NCBI GenBank assembly: GCA_035578175.1
Contig: JAQMRL010000008.1
Coordinates: forward strand, 87,028,541-87,092,540
Source: Catonia carolina
Taxonomy: Eukaryota > Arthropoda > Insecta > Hemiptera > Achilidae
Direction of reading: 5' to 3'
DNA: 64,000 nucleotides
Shown: piece after piece, positions 20,101 to 35,100 of the stretch
Layout of the letters: every line of letters begins with the position of its first letter
Position numbering within the stretch: the stretch's first letter is position 1
Notes under the pieces: generated by a model
The model's database searches: none
Seen by the model: only the letters and a program-made list of their open reading frames with translations
What the model was told of the DNA's origin: nothing
Program-made: the position numbers and the translations under genes

Positions 20101-23100
20101 CATCTACATTTTCTTCATTACCGGAAATAATTTTTTATATTCTCCAAGTGACTGTTAAGATGTACACCACATCATTGGCATGGCGAACAGACTCGAATAG
20201 GTCACATTTATCCAGTCTTCTTTGTTTCATCCTTACGATGGTGGGTTTCCAATTTGACAGAAGCATGGTATTCCTGGCAACTTGTGAATTTACTGAAGGT
20301 CAAGAAAAAATGAAATGGAACTTCGGAAAAATGTTTAGCAGCAACAAAGTCTATATCCAGTGGATGACTTAAAAGTCCCTATTTTTATCAACAGTCAAAT
20401 CACTTGATAACCTACTAATTTTAATTTGGTGCTGTAAAAAAAGTAAGGAGCAGTGGTGGAGTGAGAATTTGATATGATGTCTCCAAGCAAATGTTCACTG
20501 GTCATGCATGTGTAATTAATATCCATTTAAATACTTATGTAATCAACTTTGTAATTCCCTCCTTTCTCTTGTCAGCAGAAGTTTAAGTAAGTCCCATCTC
20601 CCCAAGCTCATTACATAATTATTGAATGGCCTTGATTTTCAGATCAGGCTAGGTTAAGGGTTATAAAAAATTGTTTTTTCATGTAATGTTACCATTAGGC
20701 TTACCTATTTTGTTTTATTTTATGAAATTAGTGTATTTGTTTTTTTTAGGTGAATTGTTTCATATAACACCTCAAAAGGAGCACATTGTTGGTCGTAAAG
20801 ATGGTGCAATAGTATTAAGTAATGACCAGTCTATTAGCAGGCACCATGCTACGATAATTTTGAAATCTGTAAGTATTTATTAGCATAACCTTTTACCCTT
20901 ATTTCGCTTAAAAAAAATTGTTTTTATAATAATTATTGTGCCTAATTTTGTAATGTTACCGTGTTGGGTTTAATTTATACCAACTTTGAAGAAATATATT
21001 AGGAGGTTTTACTGTAAATATTTTTAAATCTATAATGTGTGTACGTTGCAATCTATTCAATCGAAAAACAATGAGCTGCACCATTACTCAATGAGATGAT
21101 GATGATGATGTGTATGACTTGTAAATGAGATCTAGTCTTTTACAGACTCAAGCGGATTATTCCTGAAAAAGTGTAGTTAATTGAATCCCAACTATCTAAA
21201 TACACCAGTAATCATTGTCTAGTATTCAAATCCGCATAAAACTACCTTCATTAGGATTTGAACCATGGAATTTCTGTCTTCGAAAATCAGCTGTTAAAGC
21301 TGACTCACAGCGACTACTTTTTCACTAGACCATCTTGGTTGGTTACTGTAAATATGGTTAAAAAAACACACCCAGGCAATTAACTTCTCTTTTTTTTGTA
21401 TGTTGTTTATTTCTCTAAACTTTAATATGAAGCACCTTTATACTTAAAAGATTAAGACTTACTTACTTAGGTACTTAAAGAAGATTAAGACTTGTGTGTG
21501 TTGTCTTTTGTAGTAATAAATGCAGTTATTGTAAAAAATGGCTGTATGAAATAATGAGATTTTTTTCTTATTTTTTGTAAAAGACTGTTTTTACGCATTG
21601 AAATACCTATTTACTTTCTAATCTGGAATTTTTTTTATTTACTGCAATGCTCTGATTAAATCTGGTACTTAATAGACTGATTTTTAGTTTGCTTTTAAAT
21701 CAAAGGAAAATTAACACTCTAAACAAACATTGTTTTGCAGCATTCTTGAAAAACTTGGCTAACTGTTTGTTCAAATATGATAAAGTTCAATGAAATTTTT
21801 ACTTTCTCTTGAGCTATATGAAATATAGGGAAGGAGAGTATTGTTTTCATGTTGATTTTTCAAAATCAAGTTTCTACCGGAAATACATATTTTCAGGTCC
21901 CCTGAACCCAAAAAAGACGTGTTATTACTGATTGATCTATCTCTATGTGTGTGTGTGTGCGTGCGTGTGCGTGTGTGTAAACAAAATATCTCAAGAACAG
22001 AATATTTTACGAATTTGAAACTTGGAACTTAAGTTATGTACCATAAGGGGACCCAACAAGAACATTTTTATTAAAGTTAGTCAACTGAAAGTAGTAGTTT
22101 ATTCATGCAATTTTTCACTTTTGCAATTTTCTTATTTAAGCTGCTCCTACAATTTTTCTTAAAAATCATCTTGTTTGCAACATTTTGCGTTCTACAAGAG
22201 AGAGTAGGTGGCGTGTCTGCTGAAATTCATGGGAAGCTGTCCTCTCACAAAAAATTGTATTTGAAGACTGCAAGCCTTAATGTGCATTTTAGGGTAAAAG
22301 TATACTTACCAGAGTTATAGGAAATTAAAAACGTACAACTTTTATTTCAAGTTTTTTATTTTACAGGATTTAGTTTAGTTTCAATTTTAATGATTTTCTG
22401 TATTTTGTTAATTGGAATCTGTAAAAAATTATATTTTAAGAATGTGGCTTAACATGCATTTGGGCTGAAGCGTAATCATAGTTATGGAAAATTAAAAACC
22501 TACAAAATTTATTTTAAGCATTTTTTTCTACAGCGCTTAGTTTAGTTTCAATGATTTTTTCATCTGTTACATTTGCAAGAGAAAGTTGTGTGAGTATTTC
22601 ACACCAGATTTTTATCTACAATATTTTTGAGCAAGTGTCCATCTATTTTCAATTTTACATGAACTAAATTACAAACCTGTTTGACAGGAGAGAAGTCTAG
22701 TATATTCAGAACCAATAATCCTCTTAGGTTTGTAAAATCATTTCAGTTACTTGACTCAGCAGTGAGTTCTTCCGTAATTTAGCTTGTAATAAAATAGCTG
22801 GATTGCTTGGAGTGACTAATGTCATGTGATTGTAATGAAAACTGTTTAGTTACTAATCTTGAGATTTTATTGTCTTAAATATGGTTTGATTAATATCAGT
22901 TTCAGAAGTTGTATAACTTTTTGATCATACCGACAGTGGTGTAAGAGTTTTTGTTTTCTGTCATGACGCACCCAGTTGTAGGACATGACATATTTTAATT
23001 CTAAATTATTTTTTTTGATAATTAGAAACTATACGTGTTAAGATAAAACAAGTTTTGTTTATGTCTTAATTATTTTTTATGTGTTTTGATACTTGTGTAT

Positions 23101-26100
23101 TGGCAATACTTAATTTCCGTTATTATTTTTTTAGGATGACCCTAATGAAGATGGTAATATTATCTTAGTTGATACATCATCAAAGTATGGAACATATGTT
23201 AATGATGGAATTGATACATCAGAACGTGTTAAAGAAAAAGAGGAAGTTATTCTAAAGCATGATGATTTGATTAGATTTGGGTTACAGTGGAATAAATGGA
23301 GGTTAGAGTTATTTGTAGTTATTTTTTATTAGGTATAATGTATTTAGGAATCAGATTTGTATTTAGTAAGACCATTATTCAACTCGGCATTCTGGAAAAT
23401 TTGCAAATTGCGAGCTAACATTTTCCACTATTATTTTTTATTGTATAAATATTTTAAGTTTCACTAACCTATTCAGCTGCCTTGATCCTTATGATCTACT
23501 TACACATGTTTTCATGGATCCTTCGTCATCAGAGTATTGGTTAAGAAGTGACAACTTGTATCTTAAGGAACACAATTTTACAGGAGATGAAAAAATGTCT
23601 TAAAAATTCAGATTTAATTTAATTTATTGATTTAAAAAATTTGTTGATAGAATTATTATTCTATATATTTTAGATGTTTTCAATAGTTGTATTATTTTTT
23701 ATGAATGGGTAAATAAATTACAGATCTACAAGTTACCAATTTTAGTGAGATTACTCGTAAGTAATTATACGACCTGTTGTATCTTAACCATCTTAAGGAT
23801 CAAGGTAGCTGAAAAGGTTAATGAAATTTATAATACATATATACAATATAATTTATGCCCATGATGGGCACATGGAGTGTTAAATTATTTGCACTTGATC
23901 TGATAGTTCCAGGGCTACAAAAAATATTTCTGTTTCTTATCCCATGGTCAGCCAATTATATGACTGAAACATTTAAGAACAGAAGAGGTAGAGGTGTTTA
24001 ACTGTGAGAGTAAAATATTTTCTTATATAGCCAGACCATGTGGTGAATGAAATGAAGGTTTTATTTGGAAGTTGGACGTTAGGTACTTTTCAGAGTGGCT
24101 GGGATGCTGATAAATATACTTTTTCACTCCGTGAGGAAGGCAGGGGTAAATTGCCTTACTCTTCATTTTACTTAGCAAAGCGTCTAGAGGTTCAAACCAG
24201 TATTTTGGCTATTGACCTAAACAACTAACATTATAATTTCAGCTGTAGGATGCACTATAAAGATTTATTATATTTTACTACACTTTATTTGGCCCACCAT
24301 TTTGAAAAGAATATGAGATTTCTTGTTGGAGGGTAGTTGTGATCTAAAGCATGTCAGCTGTATTTTCTCACTGTATTTTTTGCTATAATAGAATCTGGAA
24401 AAACATAGATTGAAAAGAACCAAAAAATTATTGCATTAAGTTTTTTGCCGGCCAGTCCAGTGATGTAATGATCAATGTAGCTGGCTTTTATAGCAGGGGT
24501 TCCAGGTTCAATCCCTGGCCAAGTCTAGCAATTTTACATCTGTCACTCTTTATCTTTTGTATTAGCATTTATGTGTTAAACAGCTGGAGATAAAATGACT
24601 TTTTGCTAAACAATGAACAGTGAAAAAAAAATTTTTATTAATTTATTGGTTTGCATAGAAAAATTTACCACAAACCATATACCATCTTGGAACTAAATAA
24701 AATGATTTGTTCATTTTTCATTGTTTGTTTTTTCTTCTAATAATTTTATTCTTTCATGCTATCTCTTTTCATCTTTCTTGTGAAGACCCTTGAAGTTGAC
24801 TATAAATTTTGTAAATGTTTCCCTCTCTTGTACTGTAACTTCTGTTTTCTGGCTTCCTTTATTTTCTTCATTCCACTGGTTGCCATTCTTACTACTGTAC
24901 CCATGTTTGAAAATTTGGTTTTTGAGTGTTTATTTTTCAGTAACTATGAGAAACACCGACCATTCATTATTTTGGCATCTTTTCACTCATTCCTATGATA
25001 GTTTTTGATGTTATTTTAATTACAATAACACTTTTCTGAAAGCTTCTTGAGAAGAGATACTAGTCTTTTCAAAATAAAATAACGTACTTTTATTAGTTAA
25101 TTAGATATCTTTTCTTCTTGAGTGTTTGTCAAAACAGTTTTTGTAATTATAATTTCATTAAAGGCATTTCCAAATCTCCAGATAAAATAAAAGTTTTACT
25201 TAGTTTTTAATGTTTGTTAATTTTAATATATTTACTTTCAGACTAATATTCATGCCAGTGATTGTTTTGTCATCGACTATCAAGCAACATGAAAAAGCTT
25301 TAGTGAAATCACAAATTCAGAAGTTGGGTGGAAAATTTCTATCATCCTGGTCTCCATCATGTACTCATTTAGTTATGAATCAAATTACTTTAACTGTAAA
25401 GGTAATTATATATTTTATAAAATAGTAATATATTTTTTATGCTTATAACTTTTAAATTTTAGTGTAGGTTTATACTCTGTTCTAGTCTTTTAAGTGCCTC
25501 ACAACAAGTAATATGATAATTTGTAAACCTATTCATCAAAGTAATGGAGTTTCCAAACTGCACTGCATTATATCCTGTGTTGATTGACACTTGACTTTGG
25601 ACTTGTGACACTCCACTATATATTGTCTTCATCTGCTTTGTCCCTCTTCCAAGTTCTCTTGGATTGGGCCCAACACAACTTCTTTCTATCACTGAACCAT
25701 CTTTCCTTCATTGCTCTTTTGGCATCGTATCTTTTTCCGGGTTCATTTATAAGCGAATCCAAGTATTCATTTGGGTGCCTAGCGTGTTGGGTTCAACACA
25801 ACTGGGTTTTATACCAGCATCCCAAGTTCGATTCCTGGTCAGGTCTGACATTTTTGCATCACTTATTTTCATCTATCAACCTTCTCATTGTCTGCATTAG
25901 CAGGAATTGTAAAACAGTCGGAAGAAAAACACTTCACTCTTGATCTACCCTTGCTCTTTTACTCTCTGTTTCCAAATATAGCATCTTTTTAGGTAGCCTA
26001 CACTCTTCTATTGTACTGACATGTCCAAACCATCATAGTTTTGTCTGACCATTTCCAATTATTTTCTAATTACTTCTGTTTACGTTGCATAAATCAGTAT

Positions 26101-29100
26101 TGACAGAAAATATGAATTATGCACAATTGTCCTGGAATGCATAGGAACACTTTATAGGAACTTGATCTTAAACTAAGCTTCCCATACTTTGGTAGAAACC
26201 ACTTGCATTCAACAGCCTCTTTTTTTACTTCTTTTGTAATTTTTCTTCTGATGAGAAAACAACCTCCAGATGTGTGAATGCTTTTACATTCTCTAGCACC
26301 CCACTGTTTAACTTTATTCCACAGCTCTGCCGTCCCTCCACACGTCTCTTCTGCACCAGCATTGTACTTTTTGAATGCCAAATTGTACTGAACAATCTAT
26401 TCATTCCACATTTCCAACAGAATTTCATCTAAATATAAAATTAGGCTATTATAAAAGTTGACTTAATGTAGACTAAAGAAAAACAAAAAAATATATAAAG
26501 AACGGTTTCTGGTTGCCAAATGGGAACCAGAAATTTGTAGAAATTGATTACTGTAATAGATAAATATTCAATCTAATATTAAAGATTTCATTATGCATCC
26601 TGCAGCTTGAAATCAATTCTATTATAATAAATTTATACAATAAATTTCACTAACTTTTTTAAGCTCCTTTGATTTCTATTTATCTGTCACTTACATGTGT
26701 TTCGGTGGATCCACCATCATCAGAGTACATAATATTATTAGAAACTAAATTTTAAATGAATAAATCAAATTTAAGTCTTATAAAGTGATATTGACTGCTG
26801 CTGCTATCTGTAATAAATAAGAGAAGGGGTAGAGTAGAAGAACTCAATTTAAGTCAGTTTTATATAGATGACTGAAGATGTAATCTATATAAATAAAATT
26901 GTGATTTTGTCTGTACAATTTTTCAAAATGTCTCAAATTTTGTTTCTACACCAGATGTACCACATAAAAACACCGAAAATAAGTTTGGCTGAATTTTTGT
27001 CTGTTTATCTGTTTGTATGTTACAGCATCACGCAACAACCACTGAACCAAATTCAATGAATTTCGGTATCTAGGTTCTGGACATAATCGAAATGGAAATA
27101 GGCTATAAATTTTTTAATTTCACAAAGGGATGGGGGAGTTCTGAGGGAGGGGTAAACAAAAAACTACGAATATCTCCGTTAAAAGTCAATGTATCAAATA
27201 ATGTTATATAATCGAAATTATGAAACGTTTAAAGACAAATAATTTTGATTATGTAAAGTTTTTCATTTTTATGCATAATAATGAAGATATTACCAATTTA
27301 AAAACAAATAAACCAATATTTTTAGAAGAATATTAACATACAAAATAAACAGAACAATAAACATAGGCCTATGCGCCGTTAAAACCCGCATTCATTGTCA
27401 GTTACCTACTTACCTATTCCACCAGTACCCTATACACCTTTTCTCAGTCACATTGTCAAAAATGAATCAGTCGTCTTAATAGTTGTCACCATTGTGGTAT
27501 TCCTATTTTGATTTACCTTTCATTTATTATGAAAATAATAAAGGGGTGCATATTTTAATTTAAAAACACCAAGATCTTGTTTTTATTTTACGTTCAACTA
27601 TATTTTTTCATAAATAATAATGCTGATGTTGAAATGAGATAGATAACAATGAATATTTAAAGAATATCAGACCTGACAGGGATCGAACTCGGTACCCCAA
27701 CCAACCATCCACAGCACTAAGGAAACCGTTCAAAGAACGGGTACTTTAGCTAGTATCGTCTATAGATTTTAAATAAAAAAATTTAGTTTCAAATGATATT
27801 GTGTTCTCTGATGATGGTGGATCCACTGGAACACGTGTAAGTGACAGATAGTAGAAAAATCAAAGCAGCTTAAAAAGGTTAGGTAGTGAAATTTATTGTA
27901 TAAATCTATTATATGAATAGAAAGATTTAATAAATGGAAATTTTGCTTTTTAAAGGTCTGGAATTATTTTTGAGAAAATTTAGTTTTGAAATCTTGAGTG
28001 ATCTGGCTTAATTAGCTTTGAAACAATATTTATAACTAAAATAAAACTTTTCTAGGGATTACTACAAAGGCTTATAGTGTTTTTTTAAAATAAACTCAGT
28101 TAAAATATAAAATATATTATTTTTTCCAGGTTGTATCTGCATTAGGTGCCGGACAACATATTGTGATGCCAACATATTGGCAGAAACTATTAGATGCAGT
28201 CGAATCGAAAAATGGCAATCTACCTGATCCTGCAAATTACATACCACCCTTAAACGAAGCAACTTTAAATGAAAATCAGGTCTCATTCTCTGTAAATAAA
28301 CAAAGATCATCTTTATTCAAGTCTTTACTTTTTGTCGCATCATCTTCAAAACAATTAAGTCGCATCGAACCAATGGTGACTGCAGCTGGTGTGTAATATA
28401 TTTAAATAGGTATTGTTTTCTTTATTGTAACCTTAGAGGATCTACTCTTTGTCTACCTTCAGCAGTCCATCCTACTGTAGAGTACAATTTCCTCACATGA
28501 AAATTTAATTTTAATAATACCCATGTTCATAAAATTTGTGTTATTAATTGGAAGATTTTGTTTTAAAACACTTCAAGAACATTAAATTATGTTTTTAGGT
28601 TGACTTTAACTTTGTACAAGCTAACATATCACATGAAAATTCAGTCCTGGGTGAGGTACGAGGTGTGATAAAAAAATATGGTGAATAATTTTATTACAAA
28701 GAAGCTTTCAACAAATTTGAATTAATCTCCTTTAAAGTACTTTTTTTTAAAGTACCTAACATGACAGTCTTGCAGAGATTGGGAACAGAAAGGTAGCTTT
28801 TTTACACCATCCAAGAATGGAATTCTTGGTTGAAGAATTTTTGCGACTGGTTTCATTGCACCTCAGTAGAGCTGTGAAGTCCAAAGTCCAAATAGTCATC
28901 ATGATTGCCAACCTCCGGTTGGAGAGGGCATGTTAAGAAGAAGAAGAAAGTACTTTCCTTGGCTAGCAATGTACTTATCCCAACATTGATTCCATGATTG
29001 GAAGGCTTCTTTCGGATGGGCCTGCAGGTGCTCTATCGTGGCCCTTCCATTTACTGTAATTTTCTGTATTTCAAGACAACTTTTATTTCAAGAATTTATT

Positions 29101-32100
29101 TTACAGAGCTTAGTTTAGCGTTAATTAGTGTTTTTCCGTATCATTAAGTTCTACAGAGGTCGATATTCATTTTGTGTAATTCACTTGTGATTAAAATTAG
29201 GTTGTTTTTTTATGTTGCATTGTTTATACTGGGCGGTGTACCGCTGTGCACATTGAGTTATTGCTGTGTTTCGGCACTATTAACCAACCTGAAAATATCT
29301 ACTACTGTTTTCTATCCATGTTTTTACAGTTAATTTCGCTTCATGCAACATTTTATATATTTATTTTAATAAGATGAAGGTGTGCTTCGTTTTTAGGAAA
29401 AATTTTAATGAATATGTTATAATTATTTATTTTATTTTCTTGTGTTATTACTTAATTTATTAATGGTTTCCTGAATTTTGCTTACCTTAAATGCATTAGA
29501 AAGCAATTAAATTTCTACCTTTAAAGTTAATTCTTTCTTTTAGCGCTGCGCACAGTAACGTGGCTGTCAGAAGCCGATGTTTTGTTAAATGAAAGTTGTA
29601 CACCACAATGAACAATACATTTGTCAAAATCATCCATTTTTAAATTAAATTTTACGCACGTAAAGCTTGAAACTTACAATAAACAAATTTAACATTAAAC
29701 CAAGAAAATAATCTAACTTTATACATGAAATCCTGTCACCACACTGTTAACATTGTCCATGATTATTGCAAATTAAGTATCACCGATTTTTAAAATTAAA
29801 TTTTACGCACGAAAGCTTAAAACATAAAAAAACCATTAAATACCGTGCAATAAACTAAGGAATAACCTAACCTTATGCACGAAATGGTTTCGCCACACTA
29901 AATTGTAATCCATCTTTCTATGTTGATTCAGCATGATGATTAATTGGGCTATATTTAGACTGCGTACAGTGTGGTACATAAATACAAACTGTGTACACTG
30001 CGTTGATGTTTTTCAAAAAGGGAATAACTATAGCCGTCCTATCGTTCTATCTCTCTCTCACGCTATGTGCACAGCTACCAGCCGAGCAGTATACTCATGA
30101 TTAAACATATGTTATATTGTTCATTATTTACTTTGGCAAGTGAAAGTCGTGTGAGTATTTCACACCAGATTTTTCAGTATATAAGCATAGATAATTTGTT
30201 AAATTATTATTTATTTATTATTTATTATTTCATGTTTTAAAACAATTTCTAAACAATCCACTAGGGGTTAAGATTTTGAAGTAATGCAAACAAAATGTGC
30301 AAATTCAGAATGTGAGATCTTAAATCAGATTACTGACATCTTTTTATGAGTTTGTGAAAATATTTAAGATTATCTAATTGTTGTTTCTATTCCAGACTTA
30401 ATTTTTATATTTTGTTCTTTACCAGTATTACAGTTATTTATTATTTTTAAATTTCAGGAGGAAAAGTTGTGGAACTAAGTAATTGTGGTTTAACTAAAGA
30501 AGACATGTGTAAAGATGGTGTAATTTTAATGCAATCATTAACTGATTCATCAACTCAGACACAGAATTCTCAAGTTTTTCCAAATTCCTTGATTTTTGCT
30601 AGTAAGTAATAGTTTTTATTTAAATTCATAACTGAATGTATTTTTAGACTATACTATTTTTCAGCATTGATGAGCTCTGAATGTACATATTGCTCCCTAC
30701 CCACTTCATAGCTAGCCAACTTGCCAGCAACGTTGCCAATACCTGCTCTTGTAGCTTTGTTATATATTTCATCAGCCATTTTTTTGGTCTATCAATAATA
30801 ATTATAACCTATGAACTTACAATCACCTGATTATATTATAAGTATTGCATGTTAACGCACTCTATAATCGATGTGTTCAGTACGAGATGGAAGATGTGAT
30901 TGAACTACTGTGACTCTCATATGCATGCGCGTGTAACGTTTGTCAGGCTGATGTATTCGTACATTCCGACAATGCTGGCAAACATTCTGATTGGACGAAA
31001 TGCGTGGAATAGCAGAGTCCATCAACGGTGAAAGTACCTGCACCCTTGTTGCTAGTGAAATTGCATAAGCAAATATAATGGCAGACAGTTGTGTGTTAAT
31101 AAAACGGCCTCACACTTTACAAGGGTGTTTAAGTGTATTACAATTTACAAATATGAGGTATTGACTCGTAGATTTTTCAGATCAGTATTTGAGAGGTTTT
31201 TATTGAGTGATGATGCCTAGATAAGCTTTTGGCGTGTGCGTAGGTTAATGATATGAGGTGATATTCAGATGAAAACATTCCAAACCAGACCAAGAATCGA
31301 ACTCCAGCATAGAAGCCAATTGTGCTCACCACTATATCACGAGCTAGCCTTTCTTTACGTAATTATTTTAATTCTTTTGTTACAGAGTATATATTGTCTA
31401 AAGGGCTTAGGTGTATTCCAGAATCAGATATTGGCCTTAGTGTTGTGTATTGTTCTCGTGAAAAATTTTGTAATCCAAAATATAGATTGGTTAGTTTATT
31501 CGAAACACATCCTGCACCTATGCAGCAGACTGAACCATCCATGATCATAGCACCGGAAACTGAGGTACTGCATTTATTTTATTGATTTAAACGTTTTTTT
31601 GATTTCTTTTTATTATCAGGTTTTTATATAGTTATGTTACCTGTTTTATTACAGTTTTTCAGGGAATAATTTTTGTCCTTGTTAATCTAATAACAGTTCT
31701 CTTCTCCCAATTTTTCCCAAAATCAGAATGTCTAAAAAGAAAATGGTTAGGTTTTACACAGTCCCTGTTTTTATATACCAGTTTTGGAACATGCAGGTAA
31801 AGTAGAGGATCATTTTTCTTTCGCTTGGCTTTCTGACAATCAAAGGCTTTATAATTATTGTTTTTAGATAAAAATTGTAACGTTTACTGGGAATGTGCAG
31901 CACTTTTACCCTAACTCAGAACAATATTATTTAAATGGTTTTTTAATATTTTTCAAGGCTGTAGTTGTAAAAGTGCTATTTTTCTCACACTATTATGCAA
32001 GTTATGTTGATAAGAAAGCCAGGATTTCCTCCTAACAAGTATATATTTAACAATAAAATTTGGTTGATAATTTTCAAAAAATTTAGCTTCATACATAGTC

Positions 32101-35100
32101 TGTTTTCCACTTTTCAAAATACATTCATTATCATTGTACTGAACGATAAATTACAAGAAGCAAATACATAATTTAAAACGATTGCTAGTCCATAAATGTA
32201 TAAAAAAGAACTCATTTCAGCCCAGACTTTTAGAATTAATAGTTTCTTCTATGTAGGTAATTTTTGTAACTAAGACTAGTTTTTCAACATGACTTAGGGC
32301 GGGTTCAGATGGCCCACTATCTTATTGGTATGTTGGCACCGCTCACGGGTGTGACAATTGAATGAAATAGTTCACATACTGTTGTCCAAAATTGTGATCT
32401 TCATAATTTTTATTGCGATTTTTCAGTAACAGTTCAATCTTCTTGGTGTTTGCTGTGTTTCTGTGTAGTGTAAATTTGTAAACCGTAGTTATGGAAGTAG
32501 AGGAGTGTTTGTTTTTTATTATGCTATTCGCCAAAGAAGAAGATTTTACAGGCAATATTGGGTTCATCCCATTTTAAGTTCTCGCCTTCTTTAAGGCCAG
32601 TTTTATCAGCTGCATTCTGAGCTACAAGATGACCCAGGAAAGTTCTTCACCTATTATAGAATGTCTGAGAAGTCATTTAACGAACTGCTAGGCATAATAA
32701 AAGACATCATTACCATGAAAACAAACGTAAGGTTACCCATTCCTCCAGAAGAAAGACTGAGCATCACAAAATAAAATAAAATTTATTTTATTATATATAT
32801 AATTATTTATTTATATTTATTTATTACTATATTATTTAAAATTTATTTTATTTATTCATACTTGCATACAAAAAGTTAAATCAACGACTTCATGGATTAC
32901 ACAAGTGAAAATAGACTTATATGAGGCACAAATAGACCCAACAGGTATTAGAGGCAGAAATACATTCAGAAACAGGATAAACAAGTGGAATGTGATGTCA
33001 GAGAATGAGGTCCTTAGGAGGGCGGGGACAAAGTGGACAGAAGAGAGGAAGCAAACACATGGGGAAAAAATGAGAAAAGTATGGAAAATGAGAAAGAATT
33101 CCCAAAAATGAGTCGGAATGCTTTGCGCGATCCATCAGGGTCCATACTCACATAATAATAATAAAAAAATATATGAAAAATTATACTGATGTTCCATTCA
33201 CTAGCAACACTGTTCGCAATGCATGCGTCTGTAGTACTAAGGTAGGTGGGAGTCGGCTGCCGAAGTCAGTGGTACCTCTAGCGCAGAGTACAAAACTCGT
33301 ACCACGTATCGCATTGTCATGTGAAATAGTGGGTGTGATTGCCATAGTGCACAATAGTTTTTGGCAGCGCTGTGTCAGTGTTATGACAGGCATGCGATTA
33401 GTGGTAACGACTTACCACTGCGATAGTCGGCCATCTGAACCCGCCCTTAAACTAAGTACAGTAGCAAGTTGTTGACTGAGATTGAAGGGTACCATTACAT
33501 TGGTTTATAGAAAAGTTGATATAATCGTAGCTATAGATACTGAGTCACGAGAATTCCTTTCGCTCATAGATGGGCTGTGAAGAAGGGAAGAGAAAATCTG
33601 ACAATGCTGTCAACCTCAACAGTGAGACTACATTTCACTACTGTGCAATTGCTTCGTTAGTTAGTTAACCTCATGTTGCCTTTCAATTAATATACTTCCT
33701 TTTGACTGACACTTTTTAAAACCCATTTTCTTTAAAAATTCTTTTAATGTACGAGGTTTAACATTTCTTTTAAAACTGGTTATAACTTTTCATGTGTCAG
33801 GAACACTTTCTTGTTGATATAAATATCCTCCGTAATTTTGACAACCACACATCTGTTGAACCTGTCCAATGAGGCATTTCTATATTCTGGCCATTTACTT
33901 TTTGTACAATAAAACTAAACCTATTAGAAAATAATGAATAGTTGCGGAGAAAATTGAGTTTAAAGAAAGGTAATGACGCATGTCTAATTTCTGGCTTCCA
34001 GGTTAGCAAGGGTTAACTATTTTAAAGTATAAGAACATTATTCTATACGTGACACGTAAAGCTCTGTCGAAAGGCAGAAAGACAGGTTTTAAATTTTCTA
34101 GAATACTATGTGAATACCTACAGAATGAAAAATAAAACATTAAAACAGCTATAGTTAGCTACAGTTAGGGAAGAAATGTATCAGTCAAAAAGAAATATTT
34201 TGTTTGAAGAAATCTGTTTTAAAAACCATGCTCATTTAAAAGTAAATTACTATTGTTACATACAGTTTGTCTTACTTTTATTAAATTCTAAAATTAGATT
34301 TATTTATGTTTTTAGGAACATTCTTTTGCTCGTCCTTTGGGTACAGAACGGGTAATAGATGAAACATGTGTTAACGCTACTACAACTTTATCAGGAAAAA
34401 GTGTCAAAAGGTAAAAAAAAAACGTTAATCTCTTACTTATCTGTAAATTATGCTAATTTATTATTTTGAAATACTGGTTTGGTTATATTTATGACAAGCA
34501 AAATTCTTGTTATGTAACAGTTCAGGTTAACAAGGTTTCAGTGTATTTTTAATGTAATTGTGATCATAACATGATAAGTACTTTCAGTAAGACTTACTGA
34601 TGACTTAGTCATCAACGTCTAGGTCTTTAGACCAAGTACAGTCTTTGATAATTTTCTGTCCTTCTCAAAGTGCAGCAATGTTTTAGGCAGTCTACCCTCG
34701 TACATATTACTGACATGGCCAAACCATCGTACTTGCTTTGTTGTCCAACTCTCCTTATCAGATTTTCCATCCCCAATTTTTCCCAAATTATGTCATTTCT
34801 TATTCTACTTCTTTTTATTCTTAGTATTTTCTTTTTGTATTTCACTTCTGCCGGCTGCTTTCTACTCTGCCTTTCTTTCACCTGTCTGGATTTCTGCTGT
34901 GTAAGTCCATATTGGCCTAAAGTATGCATTATTTGCATTATTCACTATGTCAGAGTTTTTATCGGCATTGTGGCTTTTTATAGGTGCATTGTTAGTCCTG
35001 CTAGACAGTAACCCATCACATCTTAGTCTCTGCCACTGGTTGTTCATGGCTAATTATTCAGGTTACCTTTTATTTGCTAAAAACTATTTAATGGCCTTCT

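Noticed and set aside
20671..20883. ORF giving nibrin an ATG at 20671 with a hydrophobic start
   Set aside because: The first 26 residues come from the intron polypyrimidine tract. The acceptor TTTTTTTAG at 20741-20749 and the exon at 17162 explain the true N-terminus.
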